Source of the DNA: Pomacea canaliculata
Lineage: Eukaryota; Mollusca; Gastropoda; Architaenioglossa; Ampullariidae
Direction: 5' to 3'
DNA: 64,000 nt
Assembly: GCF_003073045.1 (NCBI RefSeq)
Contig: NC_037599.1
Location: forward strand, 23,812,555 to 23,876,554
The notes beneath the pieces were generated by a model, which ran no database searches, was not told where the DNA came from, and worked only from the letters and a program-made list of their open reading frames with translations. Shown here one piece after another: positions 1-12,000 of the stretch. Each line of letters starts with the position of its first letter. The first letter of the stretch is position 1. The position numbers were made by a program, and so were the translations under genes.

Positions 1-73
1 AGTCATTGTCCACAGGCGAGGAAATACATACTCAGAATTTAACTGGACTTTATTTTTCTGAACCAGCTATTAA

Positions 74-3000
74 ATGGCAGACGCAGCCGTGTCATCTGAT
101 GTGAACCCTACATCAAGCACAGTAGCAAGTCTAGTTCCCTTCGCCGAACTCTGTGGTCTTCTCGAAAAAATATCCAAAACCCAAGGCAACGATAAGAAAA
201 AGCGCGTGCTGAAGGATTTTGTTGATCGCTGGAGAAATCTTCACGATGACTTGCATAAAAAAGATTCTGATACCACCGTAAGTAGAAAAATACCTGTTGT
301 CCAAAATGAAGATGTTTTCATCGAAATGTGAAAATACAACGCTTAAATTCATATCCTCACGTAGGATACTTTGATGCCTAATTTGAGTAATTGCACGAGA
401 ATCGACTAGTATAATGCGAAGTTTTAAAGACGAAAACTGTCAGATAATTGACTGGCTTCTCAAACTATCAGTGAATTCGAAGAACCCTAGATGATCACTA
501 GCTCCTGGGTGAGAATATTATAAGATTCAGTAAGAGAGACTGGGCCACGCCCCCGTTTGTTTCTGTTCCAAAGTTGATTGCACCAAGCCACACACACACC
601 ATCCTGTGTATAAACTACTTCTTAATGAAAAGAGATACATGTACTTTGATGCACACAAATGTGTATGCTTAACTGTAATCGGCAGATGGACTCCTTTTAT
701 CCTGCCATGCGACTGCTGCTACCACATTTAGAACGAGAGCGAATGGCATATGGGGTCAAAGAGGTATTTTTTTTAAATTAAAGATTATTGTTAAGAATGG
801 TATAGAAGATGTTGATAACTTAATTAAAATTTCATAGCCATAGAGAAGTGAATCACAAATGGTTTATTATGTCTAGGGCATAGCACTGGAAAGAGAGGCT
901 AATAATTTATCTCTTTCTGCTACCTTTTATTATACATGATAAATAAAGTGCCCACTACTGTTGGTTAGACAAAGTAAGATTTCAAACATTGGCCTCCCAA
1001 GTGAGCTTCAAAACACCACCTTTCCAAAGTCTCCCTAAACATTAACTATATGAGTAAAAAAAGATACAACTTCTGGATTTTTTGTGTCATGGAATTTGAA
1101 TGATTTCTCCCAGAATGGCTTAGCACGGCTTATGATAAAAGTACTGTGTCTTGCTAAAGACAGCCAAGATGCCCAAAGACTTCTTAACTACCGAGCAGTA
1201 AAGACAGTGCAAGGGGTGAGTTTGTAATTTGTCGATAAAAGGGATATAATTCTTAGGGTACTTCTTTTCAGATTATAGTCCAATAGAGTTATGTATGTTG
1301 CTAATGGGTCATCTGCTTAAACAGTAGGCTATAGCTGATTAATTTTGTTTTATGAGGTTGTGCACATATGCAGAGGCACTTATATCATTACTTGTCATAC
1401 TCTTATTATTCTTAATAGTTAAAATAAATTAAAGAATATATATGTAACAGGGTTAGATGCGGGCTTTTCCCCCAATCCTTCCACAACAACAAGACGCAAC
1501 ACTCTAATGGGTTCCAGGTCGTTTATTCTAATGTCAGTCGATAGTGCTGGCTCTGGTGAACCTCGACACAAACACTCTCTCTCCGACGCTCGACGCTCAA
1601 CGACCCTACTCGTGTGTTTGGGAAAAGGCCCGACTACCGCTCTGTCCCACCGCGCTATACTCGGGTACCTATGACATCTACCGTTCCTCTTTCTCACGGT
1701 CGGTCACATCAACCTCTGACTGCCACGACACTCAGTCATTCAGCACCGGTGTCCCGTTGGTGGTAAAGAAAACAAAACTGTTCGCACGGCCGTGTACCGG
1801 TCTTTCAATTAACACCTGCACCTGTGAAGTGGCGACTGCGCTATCTCACTAACTTCGCCCACGACCCCGGCCTGTCGTCCGCCCCCCCCCCCGATCGGCG
1901 ATCACTCGTCACCCACCTATTGTTTCAACTTGCTCCCACGCCGCCCGTCATTGTTTCACTGGGTTGGCACCCGGCCAGCGACCACCCCCCACCCATCGCC
2001 AGCCTCCACCCTCCCTGTGTGCGTGTATGTGCCTGCCATCCTCCATCCCACCTCCATCCGATGTCCCACACCACCCACACTACCATATATATATAACAAA
2101 AATCTATTTATCTGACATTCCCACTTTGTATTTTGTGGTCATTCCTGTGAAAAATATAGCACATACATTCACATATATATCATATGTTCATACGCACACA
2201 CATGCACATATTCAGCGACACATATACCCTTATCCTTACACCTCTTATAAATCTTAATAGTTAAATTAAAAATCGCTAACAAAGAAGTATATTAAAGATC
2301 TTTTTATCTGATATTCACACTTCGTACTTTGTGGTCAGTGCTGTGAAAAATGTTGCTTCATTTGAGATTAGCACAAATAAGGAGCAAATTATAAGGTTTA
2401 GTTCTAAGAGAGATTTATCCATGGATCTGCTTACATTTCTTTTGTACATCCTTATTCTTTAACAGGATGCTGGGGATTTTGCCAGCATGGCTTATTTTGT
2501 GCTCAAAACAAGATGCCCATCTCGTGGGTCCCTGACCATTCAACAGGTGAATGAGGCACTTGATTCCATTGCTACCAATAATGCTGCAAGGAAGAAAGAA
2601 GCAGTGGAAGAAAGCATTCTGTTTCTTTTGAAAAATTTGTCAGCTGTGGAGCAGAAATGGCTAGTTCGCATGATTGTCAAGGTTAGAGCACTACTCTGCT
2701 GAAAATGAAAAGGTTTTTGGTTGCCTGTTGTAGATCATTCAACCTTGACATATTCTAATGGATGATGATGATGATGATTATTTCATTGACTGAAAATAGA
2801 GAAAAACTGCTGTGATAAAATAGACATAAGAATGTTAACGTTAAATCTTTAGAAACTTAGAAACTTTTGTAAGCAAGTCCTTCCCTCTCTCTTTATCCTT
2901 TTATTCAAAACACTGAGATCTAGGTCTTTCTGATTTGAAAGAAACATTACAAACCCCTCCAGTTCTACCTTCATCTTCTCTAAAACATGATGTTTTATTG

Positions 3001-6000
3001 TTGATTTAAAGTTGTCAGTGTTATTAAATTCAATTAAAAATTTAAATTAAGTAAAAAATTTATTTTGAGCACTTGCTTATTCTTACATATTGTTGTTTGG
3101 ATTATGCAATGTAAACAGTTATATCTTTCATTTTAGATGTTACAAAAGCAGTGGTACCTTGGCACTTGGCTTAAACATTTCATGCCTCAACCAATATTTT
3201 CAAGAGAATTCATTTTTTTGGTGCTCAACGACTTGCTCAGCACTCAACAATTGTGCCATGCTTACCTGTGATGTTTTGGAAACAAAGGAGAAATAAAGAG
3301 GTCATTAAAGCAGCTGATGAAACAAAAGTCTCAAATAGTGGAATTGATGCAAAAGTTATTGCTGATGTTGGTAAATGAAGAAACAGACTCAGTTTTTTAC
3401 GTATGCCATACTATAAAATACTTTAAATAATACAAGGTAATTAGGTATTAGTTGGTGCCAGAACCAATTAAATACATTAACATTATTTCTTATGGGAGTT
3501 AAAGTACTCAGCTTTTAAACTAATCAATACTCATCCACCCTCTGAGGTTGTGGCAGAGTGCGAAGGTACCATTGTAATGATTTTTTAGCCATTTTTAAAA
3601 AAAAATAAACTTCTCTTTCCAAATGGATTGTATGTAAAAGTATTGGTCAAAAACAGGAACTGAAGATGGGATTGAGCCAGGCATCTGTATTTTCAGTGTA
3701 TCACACTGATGCAGAAGATTTCTTCAATGTCAATAACAGTTTGGAGAAGGTGATACTATCCACATTTAACTGTTTGTTTTGCATTTGTTTCATTTTCTGA
3801 GGTATAGTTCAGGAATGGAATCCATGTTAGAGCTAACCTTTTTCTAATTCTGTACTTGTACATTAAAGGGGTTAAAGCCTTGACCTTTGGTCCCAGCTTT
3901 TCAATTAACCTTAGTCTTGATGATGTATAAATGTCTACATACATTCATGATGTGTGACCTCTTTCTGTGCATGCTAATCTCTTGAGAAGGGAAAATCATT
4001 ACTAGATCAGTCTTCTAAGACATTTTAAATTGGTTTTGACCTCTATAATTAGAATCACTTAAAATGGTTAAACTAATAAAATATAGGTGTATACATAATT
4101 TAATGTTTATTGCAGCAAAGTGTATTTAGCAGGGATTTTTTTTAATACTGTTTGTGCACAGGTATGTCGACTGCTTCGCAATCCAGCAACAAGAATGCAT
4201 GAGATCGGGATTTCTATTTTCTCTCCTTTCACGCCCATGCTTGGGGATCGAGGTACACCTGATAAAGTAGGCAATCTTTATCTTGTACTTAGCACATAAA
4301 AAGTTCTTAATTGTTTCTGAGTAGTAAGTTATTGTGAAAAATCCTTGCAGGGCTTGACGAGAGAGTGGGATGGGGGGTCTAATGTACCAGGGCTTCCGGC
4401 TATGAAGGGGGGCTGGCCTTAGTCAATGGATTTTTTTTTCCTTCTTTTCAAAGAAAGATTGAGGTAACATTCCTCACTCGGGATTTTTTTACTATGGAAC
4501 AGGGTTGTACAGGTTTGATCCCTCAACATCATTTTTCCTCATTTATTAAATACTTACATGCAAACAACTCTAAGTTCTAGTTGGGATGTAGATCCTAGTG
4601 CACTTGTCCTAATGTTTACAGTCTATATTACATTATTATTATTTACTGGAAAAATAATTTATAATTACAATTACAAGGGGTCCGAAGAGGTCGTCTGCCC
4701 CAGGGCCCGTGCTGGCTCTTGGCGGCCTTGAGTCCTTATATTTTAAACAAAATATATTGTTTATCCATTTCTCCTTCTCCAGGTTGAGAAGCTGATGGAG
4801 GGTCGGCCATATTTGATTGAAACAAAGTTTGATGGTGAGCGTGTTCTGCTTCATAAAGATGGAGAAGAATATAAATACTTCTCGCGCAGGTATAGTAACA
4901 GGCCTAGCCATTCATCTTTTTACTTTAATTGCAAAATATAAAGTAAGCTGAGGGCAGGTACATTTTAGTACTTGTAAACCTGCAGTTTTCCCTGTCAGTA
5001 ACTGGTCAGATTAAAGGCACCTATCAGTTTGACTGTGATAAGTTGGATTAAGAGCACCAAGCACTTTGGCCTATCAATGACTGGTCAGATCAAAAGCACC
5101 AATTACTTTCTTTGTCTTACCCTCTCTTTCTTCCCTTACCCTTCTTACACTGAAGTCATCCATTGGTGAATCCAGGTGTTTTTTTCCAGTGGCAATGAAT
5201 ACACAAGTGTATTTGGGGCTACACCTTTTGATGGCACGCTGACACCGTACATTGCCAACTGCTTCAAGCCAGAGGTAAAAACCTGCATTTTGGATGGTGA
5301 GATGCTGGGTTATCATTCTGCTACCAAGACATTTGGTGAGAAAGTTGTAAATAGAACATGTATTTACTACATTTTTTTAATCATCTAATTACTGAGCTCA
5401 GACATTCACATGAAATAGTGACAGCCATTGCTCTGCTTCAGGTTATGGTTCTTTGTTTATTTATATTTTTGTTTAAAAGGATGGGTTGTGAGGTATTTGA
5501 TGTTGCTACTGTTAAAAGAATTCCCTGGCCTACATGTTAAACTTAAACTTTAAGCAATCATAATTAGTAATTTTAATCAAGAACTTAGTCACCTCAGAAT
5601 GATGATGATGTCAACAACAATTGCACTTTTATAGCACAGTTTACCACCCATGAAGATGAGCTCAGTGTGCTTTACAGAAAGACCACAGACCATGCAGTCT
5701 AAAGTCCAATGAATGACAACAGAAATAGCAAACATCTGAAGCGGTATCATGCTTACTCATAATAACTGTATATTATTCTGTAAGGAGGGATGCAGTATGT
5801 AGAATATAGATCAAGCAATTGGACTGAAGATTTTTCTTAGACAATTACAATCAGGTCATTTCCAGCAGTGACTAGATTTCCTTATAGAGCATCTTCAGAT
5901 TGTCTTTTGCAGTCTATATAAAGGTATTTTAAAAGGCTGATATAGCAAAATATAATAATTTGACAAGACATAGTTGTGTTTGCTAAAGCTGGAGGTGTGT

Positions 6001-9000
6001 CTGGCTTGAAGAAGGTGTTTTGACTCAACAGTGAATATGTATCTTGAGGAAAAGAGAATATACAATTAAGAGAGCAGAGTGCTCAAAGAAAAAAAAACTA
6101 CAATGGAATCAAATTCCACTGAAATTATATGCACTTTAAGAAGAACCTCAACCCAGGATATAAACCTAACTGTCGCTAATATATAAGTTTTACCATTGTG
6201 CTGCCAAAACATCCCAGCATTTGTCATGGCTGCAATTCTTAGCATTTATTTTGTTTTTATTTTAATTTAAAAATTCTATTAATACCTTCAGGAAAGTTAA
6301 AAATTCCAACATTGTATGAAATGCCTTTGTAAGATTTGCAAAAGAATGCATAAACCATAAAAATGCTGCTTACATGCTTTTTCCACAGGATCCAAAGGAG
6401 AGCAGTTTGATATAAAATCTCGTGATGTAGTTGAGGCCAAGGGTTATCAGCCTTGTGTTATGGTATTTGACATCTTGTTGTACAATGACCATGTGCTTAC
6501 CAACTTGCCTCTGCGTCAGCGACTGGAGTATCTTGAGAAAGTGATTGTTCCTGTAGATGGCAGGATTCTTCTTAGCCAGCATAAAGAAGCCCGCACAAAG
6601 TAATGCAATGGTTTTTCTAACAGTTTTAGATATAATCTTTTCATATAACTCGTCCCATTTCCAGTAGCATTGCAAATGCTAGATTGTATACTTTGCATCT
6701 TGTTCACTCTAACCATTTTTTTTTTTTTTAATTTTGAACTGACGGAAAATATAAACTGTTCTTGAATCATCAGGAGTTATGTATTATGTATTTAATATGT
6801 AATTATAATTATGTAATAACAACTGCAAGCACATCCACAAGGATGTGCAGGTGCCTACACACACTCACACACAGATGTCTGCTGATATGCACGTACAAGA
6901 ACTGTCAAAGATATCTGCCTCGAAAGGTAATAGCATTATGTAACCACCTTTCCTGGGACTAATTTGTTTTTCAGTCAAGACTGTGTAGATGCTTTGAATG
7001 ATGCCATTGACAATCGGGAAGAAGGTATCATGGTTAAAGATGCAGAATCGACATACAGACCCAACACACGAAAAGGCGGCTGGTGGAAACTAAAGCCAGA
7101 GTATGTTGGGGGGCTCATGGATGAGCTTGACTTGTTGATCATTGGAGGCTTTTTTGGGGAAGGCCACCGTGGGGGTATGATGTCGCACTTTCTTTGTGGA
7201 GTTGCTGTTCCTGAAGCAAATGGAGAAGAGCCAAAAGTATTCTATTCCTTCTGCAAGGTGGGAACATGCAAAGCTTTAGACATTCCTCATTTATTTTCTT
7301 TACCTTTAGCATTGCTGTTTGTATTTCTTATTCAATGTATAGTTTGTTTTACTATAAGGTTTCTTTTAAAATCTTGTTTTTGAAGAGGTGTTCTACTGAA
7401 GCAGAAATGAAGGAAATATAATGTAATTACTTTTGTGCATCACATTGTGTAATTGTTATTTATTTTTTTGTTATGGATTTGTTTTTTTAAAGTTGCCTTT
7501 TCATGTTTACCATATGTGCAGACTTATAAAACTCGTAATTTCTTAATCAATAATAGTTTTTTAAGTGTCATTATCATGCAAAAAAAATCTTACATGTATA
7601 GCCATTTCTTTTCATGGTAAAAAATCATCAGCAAGATTTGTACCACATCATCATAGACATGTTTAATAAAATGGATCGATTGATTGTTTGATGATTTCTA
7701 TTTTTATTGTGCTTTTAGGTTGGGTCTGGATATTCCAAAAATCAGCTGAGAGAATTTAACCAACGGCTGGCTGAACACTGGCAAGTGTTTGATAAACGAA
7801 AGCCACCTGCATGCATAGAGCTGGCATCTGGGTTTAAAGAAAAACCAGATGCTTGGATACAACCAGACAAATCATGCATAGTGCAAGTGAGTTTGTGGGG
7901 TTTTTACACATATCCCATGAGAATTTATTGAAACAGGATACAAGACTGATTTTAAGCTTCTAACTTTTTTCCCATGTAATGACTTATGATAGGTGAAGGC
8001 AGCAGAAATAATAGTCAGTGAACGATTCAAAGTTGGATACACGCTTCGTTTTCCAAGAGTGGAGATGATTCGAGATGACAAACCATGGCATCAGTGCATG
8101 ACTACTGCAGACATTGAGGATCTTAGACAAGTGAGTCTTTATGACCTGGGAACCAAACTTACCCATAAAAATAAGGAAAAGCTTGGAACAGGCAAGTTTG
8201 GAAATAATAAGCAAATAAATTTCATTCATATTTGTGCAGACCTTGGATTTGGTCAGACTGACTCGGTCTGGTCTGGTCTAGTCTAGTCAACAACTGGCTG
8301 AGGTTAACAATAGTAGAGAGTAGATGGTTAAATCAACTGGCTCCTCCATTTTTCTCCATTCATATAGAGAATTTTTCACCTTTTTTTTCTGTCTGCTTCT
8401 TTGCCTAACATAATTCACTCTGTTGTTTGTTTTCTTGCATTCTTTTCCTGGTGTCTTCCTATAGTCCACAGTTTTCCTCAATTAAATGCTCTCTTACACA
8501 CTTACACCTCCATAGGCAGACACAAAAAGTTTGCTTCCATTTCCAGGGTATGTTTGCTTCAAGATATTAACAAGTGTTGTCTTCTGTGCGTAGAAATCAG
8601 GGGGCAAGCTGGCAGGATCCCGCATGGAGCTAGCAGGTGTTGAAGAAGGAGCAGGCCGTGGCAGACGTAAACGCCACATTGCTCCAAGAGTGCAACATCC
8701 CAAGCTGATGGCTCGTTTTCAAGGAGCTGATGTGTCTAATGTGACACAGGTGAATGACATTTTATGCTGTCTTTGATCAGTTTTGCCATATCGAATGCTT
8801 ACATGATGAGTTCAGTGTTTGATGGAAAAGGGAGATAAATGTCCCATGTGGTGAACACACGTTTCTCATTTTAACTGCAGGTTAGTTCAGATAAAAAGGG
8901 CACGAATTTTCGCTTAACTCTTTCTATACAGTTAACACCCAGAAATCAAACATCTTCATAGCTACAGCTCATTTGCATCAATACCCCATGAATGAAATCT

Positions 9001-12000
9001 ATCATTGCATGCAGGCACTTACAACCCAAAAATACACCTCCACATGACTAGAACATACATGTCATATCTGTTTTTCGTGAGTACATGGGTACACTTAAAT
9101 GTGTCAAGGAATGTTGGGTCTTTTGAAAGCAAAAACCAAAAGTCTAAATCTTTTCATCACATCAAGAAAGGCTGGTGAAATGTAGAAACTAAATTTTGTG
9201 CAGAAGGCTTTGATACAGTCAGACATATTACCTGTTTATTTTTCCAACATTTTAGAAAGACTGTTTGGTCCCTAAAATAATTTGTGAACTACTAATAAAT
9301 GAAATTCTGAGTACATCAGGTTCTTCCAAAAGAGCTGATAAAAAAAATTGCTGCAAGACTGTCATCAAAAGGATTTTTCAATGCCCATTTTTTCAGCAAA
9401 AAGTTACACCTGTAGTTTAAAATTTAAAAAAAACAAAACGTTACAGACCATTTGTGTACTTGGTTGAACATATCAGAATTATTTGGTGTAATCTCTGATT
9501 TGTTTCTAGCTAATTTTTGCTGGTGTTTCATTTTGATCTTTATCAATCATCTGAAACCACACGAGTATGTAAGGTGAAGGCTTGTCCACAACTAGCCATT
9601 CTCAAATTCTTAGATATGTGGAAGAAAAGGTTTCTGGTTTAAAACTATCTCATACCATTAAATTTCTTTTTCAGATATTGCACAGACTGATTAAGTATGT
9701 TTTTCATTTTTATTGATGATTGCATAATTTGTAGATGAGTGTTTTTCATAAACATAAGTATAAGAATTTTATAAACATAGACCTCACTTCTTTGACAGAT
9801 CAACTGGCCTTGCTAGTTTTGTTCTTTCCTTTGTGCAGGTATCACATCTTTTGTCAGGTCGAGAAATTTGTGTGATAAATGGACCATCAGATATGACGAA
9901 AGATGAACTGGAACGAAAGGTGGCTGAAATGGGTGGAATCTTTGTGCAGAATCCAGGTAGACATTTCTTAATAGATAAAAAAGATATCAACTCTGAACAT
10001 TTTTCAGGTTGGCATTCCTTGATAAAAGCATGTTATCTTTGCAGCTTTTTGTTGATGAGATATGAAATTAGCTCTAAAATATCCAGACAACTATTTCTTG
10101 ATGAAAAATATTATATTAACTCTGTACCGTTTCTTGGTGGGCATTGCATAATATTACAGGATATTAACTCTGTAAACTTTCAAGGTAGGCTCAGTGATAT
10201 TACAATATAATAACTCTATATTAATGTGATCAGCATAACTAGCTTCTTATTCAAATCTGTTAAAGGGAAGACAACATTCTGCATCCTGGCAGAGAAGACA
10301 AATGTTAAAGTAACAAATCTAATCAAGACAGACAAGTATGATATTGTCAAAGTCAGCTGGTTTCAGAAGCTCCTAGACAGAGGGCAGTGGGTGGACTGGT
10401 AAGTTCTTTTGGGATGAGTGGGTAAGCGGGGTGTGTCTGTGTGTGTGAGTGCGTGCCCATGTATATATACTTGCATTATGTTGTTATGCATGATTCGTTT
10501 TTTTACTTACGAAAGAAAAAATACTGTTTATACATTTGCATAATCATTTTAGAACAGATCATTTGAATATTTTTCTGTAAATGTTTCTATTTGGTTTTGT
10601 GATATTTTTGTTTTCTGTTTTTTTGAGATTATCTCTCGAAGGACTTACAATATGATTGTTATTAGCAGATAGTGGCTTATATGAGCTGATATTTATATCA
10701 TGCTTATGATATAGATGCTTGCTGCAGAGGTAACAAAACTGGAATAAAAGGAAATGAAAACAGTAGGGGGTGAGGATGACACAAAACTCATATGGGACAT
10801 AGCATGGCGAGAGCTGACACCAGACAGAGGGGAAGATGAAAAGTACTGGTCCCAAGAAAAACACCTGCTGGTGTTACTTCAGGACAAAAGCATCAGAGTA
10901 GACACTGTTCACACATACAGTCTGGGCTCAGTCTTTCAGATAGGATTGAAACCATGACAGAGAAACACCACGAATGCCAAAAGAGTGCTGAAGTCTGTGT
11001 AAAAGTAAAGAGTGGTCACCAGTATCAAATGCAGCTGTCAAGTCAAACAATGCAAGAAAAGACATTTTGTCATCATCAGCACTAAGAAGTAGATCATCGA
11101 TAACCTTAAGAAGTGCAGATTCAATACTATGACTTTCTATAAGCAGACTGGAATGGATTAAGGAGATAATTTTGGTCCATATGTATAAGAAGCTGAGAAA
11201 GAACAATTTTTTTCCGGAATTTTGGAAGAAAAGACATTTGATATTGGCCTGTAATTGCTTAAACAGTTGTGGTTTAGAGACGGTTTCTTTTTTGAGTGGG
11301 TGAACAATAGCTGATTTGAAATTTAGGGGAAAGGGACCAGATGTATGAGAAGTATTTATGATATGAATTATTTGTGGTATTAGGACATCAAGGAAATCAG
11401 CAAGCAAGAAGGAAGGAACTGTAGGAGCAGTGGCTTTTCCAAGCAAACTGCTTATAGCATTAGATAACTGTTTAGTTGTTGTGTAGGCAAGGATGTTTTC
11501 AGAGTAGAAAATAAACTTCGCACAATACATAAAAGTAAATTAAAAGGTGTTGAAGTTTTTCTTTGAATTTTTAGGACACCAAGTGACATGATCCATGCAT
11601 CGGCAGGTACTCGCAAACGATTCCTCCAGGAGTTTGACCAATATGGTGATAGTTTCACTGAAGATATATCTGAAGAGCAGCTGAAAGATATTTTTCATGC
11701 AATGGACCATGTAAGAAGGCTTAGCTCTTAACTCAAGTGTGAATAGAGTTTTGGGGAAGTGGATAGCAAACTCTATATTTTTTTTTTTAGGGGGTTGGGG
11801 GAGGGTTGCAGTATGATGTGTGTACATGCTTTCATATTCACCGGCATGTGTATATTTTCTACTTTGAGTAACATCATGTATGTACTGTTCCTCTTCACAT
11901 TCTGTATCTTGCACTACATCATATACTTGGACATACTCCTAACTACTTATCAATAAGGCTAAAGTAGCATCCTCTACTACCAAACCTTTGGGTAACATCT

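Noticed and set aside
4500..4525. B-box-like GGTTTGATCCC as evidence of a tRNA or SINE
   Set aside because: No A box at a suitable distance and no tRNA fold.
4640..4735. GC-rich stretch GGTCCGAAGAGGTCGTCTGC before LIG4 exon 7
   Set aside because: It could be a repeat fragment, but no boundaries, partner copy or coding sense was seen in the window.
6964..7383. LIG4 exon 10 frame continuing past 7257
   Set aside because: The extension after CK reads into intron sequence; the donor at 7258 and the next exon at 7719 restore the conserved VGSG block.
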